64,000 nt of DNA from Massilia sp. ST3 (GTDB lineage: Bacteria; Pseudomonadota; Gammaproteobacteria; Burkholderiales; Burkholderiaceae_D): the NCBI RefSeq assembly GCF_018119405.1, contig NZ_JAGPWC010000018.1, forward strand, positions 22,531-86,530, in the 5' to 3' direction. Below, one piece after another: positions 25,242 through 34,315 of the stretch (positions are counted from its first letter, which is position 1; each line of letters starts with the position of its first letter). The translations under genes and the position numbers were made by a program. The notes below the pieces were generated by a model. It did not search any database and was not told the origin of the DNA. It saw only the letters and a list, made by a program, of their open reading frames with translations.

Positions 25242-26384
25242 ATGGGTGCAAGCGACCTGCGCGGCTGCGCGCCGCACCAGCAATTGTTCGAACCCTTCGC
25301 GATTAGCCGCCTGGTGCTGCCCAACCGTCTCGCGGTGGCGCCGATGACGCGCGTCAGCGCCACCGCCGACGGCTCCGCCACTGCCGAGATGCAGGCCTAC
25401 TACGGCGCCTTCGCGGAAGGCGGCTTCGGCCTGGTGATCACGGAAGGGATCTATACCGACAAGGCCTACTCGCAAGGCTACCTGTACCAGCCCGGCTTGT
25501 CCGACGGCGTGCAGCGCGACGCCTGGGCGCCGCTGGTGCGCGCCGTGCACGCGGGCGGGGCGCGCATCGTCGCGCAACTGATGCATGCGGGCGCGCTGTC
25601 GCAAGGGAATCCCTACCGCAGCGAGACGCGCGGCCCCTCCGTCGTGCGCCCGAAGGGGCAACAGATGCATTTCTACCGCGGCAACGGCCCCTACCGCCTG
25701 CCGCAGGCCATGACCGAGGCGGACATCCTGGATGCGATCCGCGGCTTTGCCGACGCGGCGGCGCGGGCGCGCGAGGCCGGCTTCGACGGCGTCGAGATCC
25801 ACGGCGCGAACGGCTACCTGCTCGACCAGTTCCTGAGCGACGGAATCAACCTGCGCGAGGACCGCTATGGCGGCAGCCTCGAACGCCGCCTGCAGCTTCT
25901 GCTCGAGGTGGCGGGAGCGGTGCGCAATGCGGTGGGCGACGATTTCGCGGTGGGCGTGCGCATTTCGCAGGCCAAGGTCAACGATTTCGAGCACAAATGG
26001 GCCGGCGGGGAAGCCGATGCGGCGGCCATTTTCGGCGCGCTCGGCAGGCTGCCGGTCGATTACCTGCACACCACCGAATTCGAAGCCTGGAAGAGCGCCT
26101 TCGGCAGCGGCCCGAGCCTGGCCGCGCTGGCGAAACGGCATGCCGGGCTGGCCGTGATCGCCAACGGTTCGCTGCACGATCCCGCGCGCGCGGCCGGCTT
26201 GCTCGACGGCGGCGAAGCCGACCTGGTGTCGCTGGGCCGCGGCGCGCTGACGCACGCCGACTGGCCGCGCCGCCTGCGCGCGGGCGAACCGGCCGAGGAA
26301 TTCGACCCCGCCATCCTGTCGCCCATCGCCGACCTGGCCAATGCGGCCTGCCAAAGAGCCGCGCGTGGCCCGGGTCCTGCTTAG
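25242..26384 (+). CDS. Old yellow enzyme-family NADH:flavin oxidoreductase
   Basis: The 380-aa TIM-barrel flavoenzyme has LPNRLAVAPMTRVSATADG (FMN-binding start), IVAQLMHAGALSQ, EIHGANGYLLDQFLSDGINL and REDRYGGSLERRLQLLLEV, all OYE family marks. OYE enzymes reduce activated C=C bonds or nitro groups with NAD(P)H. It lacks the C-terminal iron-sulfur/FAD half seen in 2,4-dienoyl-CoA reductases. It is cotranscribed with the RidA gene and ends 3 bases before the convergent N-acetyltransferase gene. Confidence 0.9.
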   Translation: MGASDLRGCAPHQQLFEPFAISRLVLPNRLAVAPMTRVSATADGSATAEMQAYYGAFAEGGFGLVITEGIYTDKAYSQGYLYQPGLSDGVQRDAWAPLVRAVHAGGARIVAQLMHAGALSQGNPYRSETRGPSVVRPKGQQMHFYRGNGPYRLPQAMTEADILDAIRGFADAAARAREAGFDGVEIHGANGYLLDQFLSDGINLREDRYGGSLERRLQLLLEVAGAVRNAVGDDFAVGVRISQAKVNDFEHKWAGGEADAAAIFGALGRLPVDYLHTTEFEAWKSAFGSGPSLAALAKRHAGLAVIANGSLHDPARAAGLLDGGEADLVSLGRGALTHADWPRRLRAGEPAEEFDPAILSPIADLANAACQRAARGPGPA

Positions 26385-26387
26385 TTT

Positions 26388-27209
26388 TCAGCCAGCCGCG
26401 CGGGCCTTGTCGACGATGCCGCCGAGGCGCGCGCGCAGGCCGGGAACGCCCGCGGTGACGATGCCGAATTCCGTCTCCAGCAGCCCGACGATCTCGTCCA
26501 CGCTCTCGAGCTGGCGGGTACTCGGCGCGCCGTCCAGGCCATAGAAGCTGTAGCGCGTGTTGTTGATGACGTGGCGTCCGCCGGCCGTGGTGCGCACGGC
26601 CACCAGGTCGCGCGTGAAATGCGAGGCCGGGTTGGTCGAGACGTACCAGTTGCTCATCTCGAAGTCCGGCTGGTAGGCGGGCGCCATCTCGAAGATGTAG
26701 AGCGGCTCCCAGTCGCCCGTGAGCCGGGCTTCCAGGCGGTAGCCGGCCGGGTCGTCCATCACGCGGTACTCGCCATGCGGCGTGGACTGCGCGAGCCCGG
26801 GCGCCAGGCGCAGCGGCGCGGTGAGCGTGGCGCGGCCGAAGCCCGTGTCCGCGATCCAGGTTTCGCCTTCGGCCTCGACCAGCACCAGCATGTGGGTGCG
26901 CGGCGTGATCACCTCTTGCGGCACGTTCAGGCGCACGCGGGCCACCAGCGGCCGGGTCGCGAAACCCAGGCTGGCGAGGGCATGCCCGAACATCAGGTTG
27001 TGCTCGTAGCAGTAGCCGCCGCGCCCCTGGGTGAACTTGTCCAGCAGCGCAGGGATGTCCAGCCTGACCGGCAGGCCGGTGAGCGGGTTCAGGTTCTCGA
27101 AGGGCAGCGTGTGGGTATGGCGCAGCTGCAGCGCCTTCAGGGCCGCGATGCCGGGCTTGCCCTCGTGGCGGTAGCCGATCAGGTCGAAGTAGCAGGACAG
27201 GTCGATCAT
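26388..27209 (-). CDS. Arylamine N-acetyltransferase
   Basis: The 273-aa protein has the NAT catalytic triad in order: Cys in GRGGYCYEHNLMFGHAL, His in TPRTHMLVLVEA and Asp in WIADTGFGRATLTAPL. The N-terminal IDLSCYFDLIGYRHEG and HTHTLPFENLNPL blocks also fit. NAT enzymes move acetyl from acetyl-CoA to arylamines and hydrazines. It is convergent with the OYE gene (3-base gap) and lies 85 bases after the start of the M20 peptidase terminus. No operon partner is visible. Confidence 0.92.
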   Translation of the reverse strand: MIDLSCYFDLIGYRHEGKPGIAALKALQLRHTHTLPFENLNPLTGLPVRLDIPALLDKFTQGRGGYCYEHNLMFGHALASLGFATRPLVARVRLNVPQEVITPRTHMLVLVEAEGETWIADTGFGRATLTAPLRLAPGLAQSTPHGEYRVMDDPAGYRLEARLTGDWEPLYIFEMAPAYQPDFEMSNWYVSTNPASHFTRDLVAVRTTAGGRHVINNTRYSFYGLDGAPSTRQLESVDEIVGLLETEFGIVTAGVPGLRARLGGIVDKARAAG

Positions 27210-27294
27210 TGTGCGAACTCCTTCAGGGAATGGACATGGCGGCAGTGTAAAACCTCAACTTAGGTCGAGGTCAAGCGCCATGTCCGCCACCGGT

Positions 27295-28695
27295 TCAGGG
27301 TTTGCCCGCCAGGCGGCGCAGCATGAACACCCAGTGGTCGACATCGTCGTCCAGCGCCTTGACCGGCAGCCGTTCGTCGCGCCCGTGCGCGCGCATGTCG
27401 GTCGGGACGATGCCCCAGGAGCCGTCGACGCCATAGATCGGGATGCCGGCGATGCGGAAGGGGTTGGCGTCGCTGGCGCCGGCGCTCATTTCCGGGAACA
27501 CCGGCGAGTTCGGGTGGCGCGCCTTGACCGCGTCGGTGTAGGCATTCACCACGTCGGCGCGCAGCGGCGAGTCGAGCGAGGACACGGCCTGGTCGTTGCG
27601 GGTCACGGCCACGTTCTTGTCGGCCGCGATCTTTTCCAGCTCGACTTTGATCGCATCGGGCGAGACGCCCGGCATGATGCGGCAGTTGACGGTGGCCGTG
27701 GCCAGCTGGGGCAGGGCGTTGTCGGCATGGCCGCCGGCCAGGCGGGTGGCCACGCAGCGCGTGCGGGTCAGGCCGGTCTCGCCTTCGTCGGCCTCGATCA
27801 GGTCGGCGACGCGGCCGTCCTTCGGGTTCTTGAGCCAGGCGCGCATCGCGTTGCCGAGGGCGCCGCGCTCGGTCTTCTCGCGGCCGGCGAAATAGGCGCG
27901 GGTGGTCTCGTTCATCACCGGCGTGAAGCGGTATTTCTCCAGGCGCGCGAGGGCGTTCGCCAGGGCATAGATGGCGTTGTCGGCGCGCGGCTTGGACGAG
28001 TGCCCGCCGCGGTTGCGCACGGTGAAGGTATAGGTGGCGTAGGTCTTCTCGGCCGACTGCAGCGAGAAGCCGAGCGGCCGTCCGTCGGGGGCGAAGGCGC
28101 CGCCGCCGCCGTCGGCGTTGAGGCCGAATTCGACGTCGAGCAGATTGCGCCATTCGGTCGCGCCCAGTTCAGCGCCATGGCTGACCGTTTCCTCGTCGCC
28201 GGTGTAGAACACGATGATGTCGCGCGTCGGCTGGAAGCCTTCGGCCTTGAGCTTCATCAGCGCCGCCGAGGTGGCCGCGATGCCCTGCTTGATGTCGCTG
28301 GTGCCGCGGCCATAGTAGTAGCCGTCCTTCTCGGTGAAGACAAACGGGTCCGTGTCGCCCCAGTCCTCGCGGCGCGCCTCGACCACGTCCATATGGGCCA
28401 TCAGCATGATCGGCCGCGCGCTCGGGTTCGGCGCGCGCCAGCGTACGATCAGGGCCGCCACCTTCTCGTAGGGCATGACCTTGATGTCGGCCTCCGGGAA
28501 ACCCGCCTTGCGGTATTCGCCCGCCAGGTAGTTCGCCATCTCGATCAGCTTGGGGCTGCCGGGCGTGGTCGGGATGTTCACCGTGCGCTCCAGCAGCTCG
28601 CGCGCCTTGGCGTGCGCCGGGTCATTGGCCGGGGTCGCGGAAGCGGCGCCGGCCAGGAGGAGAGCGGCGATCGGAAGCAGTTTGTACAGGGACAT
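27295..28695 (-). CDS. Secreted M20-family zinc peptidase
   Basis: The protein is about 466 aa with a Sec signal (MSLYKLLPIAALLLAGAASA). The M20 metal-site residues are visible: His in IMLMAHMDVVEA, Asp in GRGTSDIKQGIA, Glu-Glu in YTGDEETVSHGAE, an Asp/Glu in EFGLNADGGGGA and a late His in DMRAHGRDERLPV. GGHSSKP is in the dimerisation domain. These enzymes are amino- or carboxypeptidases. The start at ATG 28695 has GGAG 8 bases ahead; the frame extends to a GTG at 28704. Confidence 0.9.
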   Translation of the reverse strand: MSLYKLLPIAALLLAGAASATPANDPAHAKARELLERTVNIPTTPGSPKLIEMANYLAGEYRKAGFPEADIKVMPYEKVAALIVRWRAPNPSARPIMLMAHMDVVEARREDWGDTDPFVFTEKDGYYYGRGTSDIKQGIAATSAALMKLKAEGFQPTRDIIVFYTGDEETVSHGAELGATEWRNLLDVEFGLNADGGGGAFAPDGRPLGFSLQSAEKTYATYTFTVRNRGGHSSKPRADNAIYALANALARLEKYRFTPVMNETTRAYFAGREKTERGALGNAMRAWLKNPKDGRVADLIEADEGETGLTRTRCVATRLAGGHADNALPQLATATVNCRIMPGVSPDAIKVELEKIAADKNVAVTRNDQAVSSLDSPLRADVVNAYTDAVKARHPNSPVFPEMSAGASDANPFRIAGIPIYGVDGSWGIVPTDMRAHGRDERLPVKALDDDVDHWVFMLRRLAGKP

Positions 28696-28757
28696 CTGGG
28701 GCACTCCGGAAGAATGGTCGTGCCCCAGTGTAACTGTTCATTTTGGCAACAACAAGC

Positions 28758-29168
28758 TCAGCGGAGTTGCTGAATGCGCAGCATGTTCCCGGCCGGATCG
28801 CGCACCGCGCAGTCGCGCACACCATAGGGCTGCTCGGTCGGCTCCTGGACGATATCGGCCTCACGCGCCTGCAGGCGATCGAACACGGCGTCCAGGTCGC
28901 GGGTGGCGAACAGCAGCATCGCATAAGTCCCCTTGGCCATCATCTCGGCGATGGTGCGGCGCTCCTCGTCGGTGACGCCCGGCGCCACGCCGGCCGGCGC
29001 CAGCACGATCGAGGTGCCGGGCTGGTTGACGGGGCCGACGGTGATCCAGCGCATGGCGCCGTAGGCGACGTCCTTGCGCACCTCGAAGCCGAGGACGTCG
29101 CGGTAGAAGGCGAGCGAGGTTTCCGCGTCCTGGTGCGGGAGGAAGGTCGAGTGGATGGAGATGTCCAT
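28758..29168 (-). CDS. VOC-superfamily (glyoxalase/bleomycin-resistance fold) protein
   Basis: This 136-aa protein begins ISIHSTFLPHQDAETSLAFY and continues RDVLGFEVRKDVAYG, then ends in CAVRDPAGNMLRIQQ, the usual VOC pattern of paired beta-alpha-beta modules. The metal-ligand set is incomplete by eye: the N-terminal His and late Asp/Asn are there, but the role is unknown. The downstream peptidase gene is 62 bases away and the upstream AraC gene is 36 bases from its start. Confidence 0.8.
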   Translation of the reverse strand: MDISIHSTFLPHQDAETSLAFYRDVLGFEVRKDVAYGAMRWITVGPVNQPGTSIVLAPAGVAPGVTDEERRTIAEMMAKGTYAMLLFATRDLDAVFDRLQAREADIVQEPTEQPYGVRDCAVRDPAGNMLRIQQLR

Positions 29169-29204
29169 GGTGTGAGCCTCTTTCAGGTGGATGGAGACGC
29201 CAGC

Positions 29205-29651
29205 TTAGCCGGGCGGGTCAAGCGGCGCTTCTTGATTCCTGATCGGTCGCGTCACCTGCTTGGCGACGCAGGGCGGGATGCCGTCCAGGGCCTGGGGCGG
29301 CTGGCTGCTGCGGTAGACGCTGGGCGGCACGCCGACCAGTTCGGTGAAGCGGGTGCTGAAGGTGCCGAGCGAGGAGCAGCCGACCTCGAAGCAGACCTCG
29401 GTGACATTCATGCCGCCGCGCCGCAGCAGGGCCATGGCGCGCTCGATGCGCCGCGTCATCAGGTAGGAATAGGGCGACTCCCCGTAGGCAAGCTTGAACT
29501 GGCGGCTCAGGTGCCCGGCCGACATGTGGACGCCGCGCGCCAGCTCCTCGACGTTCAGCGGCTGCATGTAGTCGCGGTCGATGCGGTCGCGCACCCGGCG
29601 CAGGCGCGCCAGGTCGCGCAAGCGCAGCGCGAAGGCCGGGTCATGCGTCAT
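29205..29651 (-). CDS. Short AraC-family regulator (DNA-binding domain only)
   Basis: The 148-aa protein is essentially one AraC domain: two helix-turn-helix units, LNVEELARGVHMSAGHLSRQ and MNVTEVCFEVGCSSLGTFST, with the terminal GVPPSVYRS. It has no effector domain, so it must sense something through another protein or act constitutively. It begins 7 bases after the amidase stop and precedes the VOC gene, so amidase, regulator and VOC protein may form one operon. Confidence 0.85.
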   Translation of the reverse strand: MTHDPAFALRLRDLARLRRVRDRIDRDYMQPLNVEELARGVHMSAGHLSRQFKLAYGESPYSYLMTRRIERAMALLRRGGMNVTEVCFEVGCSSLGTFSTRFTELVGVPPSVYRSSQPPQALDGIPPCVAKQVTRPIRNQEAPLDPPG

Positions 29652-29658
29652 GCCTGCC

Positions 29659-31155
29659 TCATGCCCGGGTCATGGCCGGCAGCCGCTCGAACCAGGGTTG
29701 GGCCTGTTCCAGCTGGGCGGCCAGCTGCAGCAGGCTGTCTTCGCGTCCGAAAGGCGCGACGAACTGCACGCCCAGCGGCAGGCCGTCGGCCGTCCAGTGC
29801 AGGGGCACCGACATCGAGGGCGTGCCGGTGAGATTCGACAGCTGGGTGAAAGGCACGTAGCGCAGGTTGTCGCGCGCGATGCCGTCGACCGTGGCGTCCA
29901 GCAGGCCGAGGCGCGCCAGCAGTCCCAGCACGCCGCTGCGCTGCAGGAAGCCCAGCATCGCCTGCTGCGAGGCGGGCAGGTCGCCCGCGCCATGCTTCAC
30001 TGGAGGATGGGCCAGGGTCGGCGTGAGGAGCATGTCGTAGCGCTGGTGGAAACGCCCGAGCGCCCGCGCATAGGTATTCCACTGCGCCAGCTGCTCGGTC
30101 AGCGAGGGCGCGTTCGTCGCCCTGCCGAGCGTCAGCAGCAGGCGGGTCATCGGCTCGACCTCGCCGCCCTCGATGCCGAGGGCCTTGTTGCGCGCCACGA
30201 TGGCCGGGACCTGGCCGAAGTAGATGTGCAGGTAGCTCTTGGCCAGGGCCGCGCCGTCGATCTCGGGCGCCGCTTCTTCCACCTCGTGGCCCAGGCTGGC
30301 CAGCAGCCTGGCCGCGTGACGCACCGCGGCCACCGCTTCCGGATGCACCTCGGCCCCGATCGGCGAGGCGGCGCTGAAGCCGATGCGCAGGCGGCCGGGC
30401 GCGCGCCGCATCAGTTCCTCGTAGGGTGCGGCGGGCGGCGCGATCACGAAGGGATCGCCCGGCTCGGCGCCCTGCAGCAGGTCGAGGGCGCGCGCGCTGT
30501 CGCGCACGCTGCGCGAGAGCACCCCTTCGCTCGAGGCGCCGAACCAGATCTCGCCGGCATGCGGCCCGGCCGACACCCTGCCGCGCGAGGGGCGCAGCCC
30601 GAACAGGCCGCAGCAGGCGGCAGGAATGCGGATCGAGCCGCCGCCGTCGTTCCCGGCCGCCATCGGCACGATGCCCGCGGCCACCGCCGCGGCCGCGCCG
30701 CCGCTCGAGCCGCCCGGGGTATGGTCCAGGTTCCAGGGATTGCTGGTGCGGCCGGACAGCAGCGGATCGGTCACGCCTTTCAAGGCGAACTCCGGCAGGT
30801 TGGTCTTGCCGAACACGACCAGGCCGGCATCGAGGTAGCGGCGCACCACGGCCGCATGCTCGCGCGGCACGTAGCCGCGCATCGAACGGCTGCCGTTGGT
30901 GGTGGGCAGTCCCGCGTAATCCTGCAGGCCGTCCTTGATCAGGAAGGGTACGCCGGCGAAGGGACCGGCCAGCGGGCCCTGGAGCCGGGCCCGGGCTTCA
31001 TCCTCCATCAGCCGGCACACGGCGTTGAGCCTGCCGTGGACGGCGGCGTGGCGCGCCAGCGCCGTGTCCAGCAGCGCCTGCGGCGTGACGGCGCCCTCGG
31101 CAACGAGAGCGGCAAGGGAAGTGGCGTCATGGCGCAGGTAGTCGTGGAAGTGCAT
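29659..31155 (-). CDS. Amidase signature-family enzyme
   Basis: The 498-aa protein carries the amidase signature: catalytic Lys in GVPFLIKDGLQDYAG, and the Ser-cisSer-Lys centre in DHTPGGSSGGAAAAVAAGIV, then GGGSIRIPAACCGLFGLRPS. It hydrolyses an amide of unknown identity. I place the start at ATG 31155 (MHFHDYLRHDATSLAALVAE); the frame stays open to 31503 but overlaps the YeeE-type gene there. A double Cys after IPA is uncommon. It heads the probable amidase-AraC-VOC group. Confidence 0.87.
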   Translation of the reverse strand: MHFHDYLRHDATSLAALVAEGAVTPQALLDTALARHAAVHGRLNAVCRLMEDEARARLQGPLAGPFAGVPFLIKDGLQDYAGLPTTNGSRSMRGYVPREHAAVVRRYLDAGLVVFGKTNLPEFALKGVTDPLLSGRTSNPWNLDHTPGGSSGGAAAAVAAGIVPMAAGNDGGGSIRIPAACCGLFGLRPSRGRVSAGPHAGEIWFGASSEGVLSRSVRDSARALDLLQGAEPGDPFVIAPPAAPYEELMRRAPGRLRIGFSAASPIGAEVHPEAVAAVRHAARLLASLGHEVEEAAPEIDGAALAKSYLHIYFGQVPAIVARNKALGIEGGEVEPMTRLLLTLGRATNAPSLTEQLAQWNTYARALGRFHQRYDMLLTPTLAHPPVKHGAGDLPASQQAMLGFLQRSGVLGLLARLGLLDATVDGIARDNLRYVPFTQLSNLTGTPSMSVPLHWTADGLPLGVQFVAPFGREDSLLQLAAQLEQAQPWFERLPAMTRA

Positions 31156-31255
31156 GGGCAAATGATGAACCGGGAAGCGGGCCCCGAAGTTGAACTTGCC
31201 CAAGATGAAATATTCTGCCGCTCTCCTTGTCAAGGAAAAACTGCCAGGGCGGCGA

Positions 31256-31672
31256 TTAATGCTTCCTGCGTTCGGCCAGTTCGTACACGGCCATGCCCGC
31301 CAGCATGGCTGCGACGAAGAGCAGGGGCTTCCAGCCGCCTGTAGCAAGCGAGGCGAGGGCCGGACCCGGGCAATAGCCGGCGATGCCCCAGCCGATGCCG
31401 AACACCAGGCTGCCCAGCACCAGACGACGACTGATGGCGGTGGCGGACGGCAGCCGCAGCGGTTCGCCCAGCAGGCTGCGCCGCCGGCGCTTGGCGAGGG
31501 CATAGGCCGGGGCCGCCGCCAGCAGGGCGGCGCCCATGGTGAACAGGAGCGAGGGATCCCAGCGGCCGGCCAGGTCGAGGAAACCGAGCACCTTGGCCGG
31601 ATTGCTCAGGCCGGACACGACCAGGCCGAGGCCGAACACCAGGCCGGAAAACAATGCGGTGAGAGCGTTCAT
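31256..31672 (-). CDS. YeeE/YedE-family membrane protein, second half of a two-gene pair
   Basis: This 138-aa protein has four hydrophobic segments and the NPAKVLGFLDLAGRWDPSLL and FGIGWGIAGYCPGPALASL motifs typical of YeeE/YedE (TsuA) C-terminal halves. The conserved Cys in GYCPG is used for thiosulfate or sulfur transfer in the characterised relatives. It follows the partner gene after 5 bases. The pair corresponds to a split form of one transporter and probably imports a sulfur species. Confidence 0.85.
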   Translation of the reverse strand: MNALTALFSGLVFGLGLVVSGLSNPAKVLGFLDLAGRWDPSLLFTMGAALLAAAPAYALAKRRRRSLLGEPLRLPSATAISRRLVLGSLVFGIGWGIAGYCPGPALASLATGGWKPLLFVAAMLAGMAVYELAERRKH

Positions 31673-31677
31673 GCGCC

Positions 31678-32109
31678 TCAGCCAAGGATGTGGCGCAGCA
31701 GGTAGACGGTGGCGAAACCGGCGCCCGTAAAGGCGGCGGTGGCGGCCAGCGAGCGCGGCGAGCCGCGCGCCAGCCCGCAAATGCCGTGGCCGCTGGTGCA
31801 GCCGGCGGCGTAGCGCGTGCCGATGCCGACCAGCAGGCCGGCCAGCAGCAGGGCCGGCAGCCCGGCGTCGATCCGAACGGGCGGCAGCGGTGCAAGCAGT
31901 CCGTAGAGCAGGGGCGCGGCCACCAGCCCGCCCAGGAAGGCCAGGCGCCAGGCGCGCTCGCCCGGGGCGGGGCGCAGCAAGCCGCCCAGGATGCCGCTGA
32001 TGCCCGCGATGCGCCCGTTCAGCAGCAGGAAGGCGGCGCTCGCCAGTCCGATCAGGACGCCTCCGGCCAGCGCCATCCAGGGCGTAAAGTGTTCCCAGTC
32101 GATGTCCAT
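31678..32109 (-). CDS. YeeE/YedE-family membrane protein, first half of a two-gene pair
   Basis: This 143-aa membrane protein contains RIAGISGILGGLLR and the hallmark GCTSGHGICGLARGSPRSLA, whose Cys residues are the sulfur relay residues in YeeE-type transporters. About four helices. It is translated just ahead of the second half. An HNH nuclease gene starts upstream on the same strand with 24 bases between, which may be coincidence. Confidence 0.87.
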   Translation of the reverse strand: MDIDWEHFTPWMALAGGVLIGLASAAFLLLNGRIAGISGILGGLLRPAPGERAWRLAFLGGLVAAPLLYGLLAPLPPVRIDAGLPALLLAGLLVGIGTRYAAGCTSGHGICGLARGSPRSLAATAAFTGAGFATVYLLRHILG

Positions 32110-32133
32110 GCCTCGTCCTCCCGGGCAGTCCCG

Positions 32134-32427
32134 TCAGCGGCGCCGCTTCTTGTCGTTGGCCGTATAGGTACGAGTGTAGAAGCCCGGCGGCTTCTTCGCC
32201 ACCCAGGCGATGAAGGACCGGATGTCCTCGTGTGCGCGCAAGGCTTCCCAGGTATGGTATGTATTCAACAGTTCCCGCTCGGTAAATGCCGAGTGAATCT
32301 TGCGATGGCAAATCTTGTGTATCGGGAATTGCTCTTTGCCCTTGAAGGTTTTCGGGACCAGGTGGTGGCGGTCGATGTTCTCCGTTCCCAGCGGCCTCCC
32401 GCACAAGGGGCACAGCTCGTCGCTCAT
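32134..32427 (-). CDS. HNH endonuclease-family small protein
   Basis: The 97-aa protein has zinc-finger Cys pairs CPLCGRPL and ICHRKIH around the DRHHLVPKTF motif, the HNH betabeta-alpha-metal centre (His-His, then His). It looks like a stand-alone HNH domain of the type seen in many small nucleases; the biological target is unknown. The start at 32427 gives MSDELCPLCGRPLG. The C-terminus is strongly basic (NDKKRRR). It could be part of a defence or mobile unit, but nothing else supports that here. Confidence 0.78.
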   Translation of the reverse strand: MSDELCPLCGRPLGTENIDRHHLVPKTFKGKEQFPIHKICHRKIHSAFTERELLNTYHTWEALRAHEDIRSFIAWVAKKPPGFYTRTYTANDKKRRR

Positions 32428-32635
32428 GCGTGCTCCGACTCGTTGGCTCCTCCTCCAGATGGAGGCGTCCGCAGGCCTTGCAAGGTAGCGCCTGTCAATA
32501 CCGCGCACGCCACGGATGGGCCGGTACTTGTGACAAGTTAATGGTGTAGAATTAACGCTTACCATTTTGCAACAGATTTGGTAAGAATCTGGTAACACCC
32601 AGCATACCCCGTGCCCTGAAAGCGATGCCGTTGCA

Positions 32636-34315
32636 ATGATCGATGACGATTCCTCCACCTGCTCCGTGCTGCTGATCGACGATGAGCCGTTTGCGCAGGA
32701 CATCATCGCCCACGGCCTCGAGGGCTGCATCAAGCATACGCTGTGCTACGAATCGAGCCCGGCGCGCGCCGTCGAGGTGGCGCGCGAGCTGAAGGCGACG
32801 GTGGTGCTGGTCGATCTGCGCATGCCCGGGCTCGACGGCTTCGACGTCACCGCCAGGCTGCGCGCCGATCCCGAGACCGAAGACATTCCCGTCATCCTGC
32901 TCTCGTCCGAGGACGATCCCGACATCAAGGCCAAGGCCTTCGCCGTGGGCGCCAACGACTACCTGGTCAAGTGGCCCGATGCGCGCGAGCTGGTGGCGCG
33001 CGTGCGCTACCACAGCGGCGCCTGCAGCGCGCGGCGCCAGCGCGACCAGGCCTTCGCCTCGCTGCGCCTGAGCCAGGAACAGCTGGCCGCCAGCCAGTCG
33101 GCCCTGCACCAGGCCCAGAAGATGGAAGCGATCGGCCAGCTGACCGGGGGCGTGGCCCACGACTTCAACAATGTCCTGCAGATCATCGGCGGCAACCTCC
33201 AGTTGCTCAAGCTGATCGGCGGCATGAGCGACGCCGGGCGCACCCGCGTCGAGATGGCGCTCAACGGCGTGGAGCGCGGCGCCAAGCTGGCCGCCCACCT
33301 GCTCGCGTTCGCGCGGCGCCAGCCGCTGCAGTCGGTGGTGATCGATCCCGGCAGCCTGCTGCGCGAGATGGACGACATGATGCGCCGCGTCCTGGGGCCG
33401 GGCGCCCGCGTGCTCACCGAGATCGCTCCCGACCTGGGCAGCGTGACGGTCGATCCCAACCAGCTCGGCAACGTGCTGCTGAACCTGGCGATCAATGCGC
33501 GCGACGCCATGTCCGACAGCGTGGCCGGCAGCGGCACCCTGACCATCACGGCGCGCAACGCCTACGGCGACGACGGCCGCAGCGCCTTGCCTCCAGAAGT
33601 GCAGCGCGGCGACTACGTGGTGCTGGAAGTGAGCGACACCGGCAAGGGCATGCCGCCCGACGTGATGCAGCGCGCCTTCGAGCCCTTCTTCACGACCAAG
33701 CCGACCGGGCAGGGCACCGGCCTGGGACTGGCGATGGCCTATGGCTTCGTCAAGCAGTCCGGCGGCGAGATCGTCCTGCGCAGCGAACCGGGGCGCGGCA
33801 CCACGGTGTCGATCTACCTGCCGCGCAGCGACGCGGCGCCGGCTGCGGACGAGCCCGAACATGCGCCGCTCCTGGCCGGGGGACTGGAAACCATCCTGGT
33901 GGTGGAAGACGAGGACGACGTGCGCTCCGCGACCTGCGGCATCCTGTCCGCGCTCGGCTACCAGGTGCTGGAGGCGGGCGACGCCGCCAGTGCGGCGGAG
34001 ATCATCGACAGCGGCCGCCATATCGACCTGGTGTTCACCGATGTGATCATGCCGGGACCGGTGAGCAGCCTGCAACTGGGAGAGATCGTGCGCGAGCGCC
34101 TGCCCGGCGCCCAGATCCTGTACACCTCGGGCTATGCCGAAGGGGTGCTGGCGCACGAGGGCAAGCTGGATGCCTCGGTGCACCTGCTGCAGAAACCCTA
34201 TCATCCGGATGCGCTCAGCGCGCGCATCCGCCACCTGCTGCGCCGCGGCGCGCGGCGCGCTTCAGCCAGGGGCGTGGGCAAGGCGGCGGACGAAGCTCAC
34301 TTGGGCTTGACGTAG
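32636..34315 (+). CDS. Receiver-kinase-receiver hybrid protein
   Basis: The 559-aa protein begins with a receiver domain (VLLIDDEPFAQDIIAHGLE, acceptor Asp60 in VVLVDLRMPGLDG), followed by a coiled linker and HisKA with His175 in LTGGVAHDFNNVLQII. The HATPase domain has NLAINARDAM and GQGTGLGLAM, and a second receiver contains DLVFTDVIMPGP. There is no sensory input domain, so it is probably driven by phosphotransfer from another kinase. It ends 19 bases inside the convergent response-regulator gene. It sits directly beside the phytochrome pair. Confidence 0.88.
   Translation: MIDDDSSTCSVLLIDDEPFAQDIIAHGLEGCIKHTLCYESSPARAVEVARELKATVVLVDLRMPGLDGFDVTARLRADPETEDIPVILLSSEDDPDIKAKAFAVGANDYLVKWPDARELVARVRYHSGACSARRQRDQAFASLRLSQEQLAASQSALHQAQKMEAIGQLTGGVAHDFNNVLQIIGGNLQLLKLIGGMSDAGRTRVEMALNGVERGAKLAAHLLAFARRQPLQSVVIDPGSLLREMDDMMRRVLGPGARVLTEIAPDLGSVTVDPNQLGNVLLNLAINARDAMSDSVAGSGTLTITARNAYGDDGRSALPPEVQRGDYVVLEVSDTGKGMPPDVMQRAFEPFFTTKPTGQGTGLGLAMAYGFVKQSGGEIVLRSEPGRGTTVSIYLPRSDAAPAADEPEHAPLLAGGLETILVVEDEDDVRSATCGILSALGYQVLEAGDAASAAEIIDSGRHIDLVFTDVIMPGPVSSLQLGEIVRERLPGAQILYTSGYAEGVLAHEGKLDASVHLLQKPYHPDALSARIRHLLRRGARRASARGVGKAADEAHLGLT

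Noticed and set aside
32134..32427. HNH protein as part of a defence system
   Set aside because: It stands alone between a YeeE/YedE pair and a signalling gene. No methylase, ATPase or other defence partner is adjacent.
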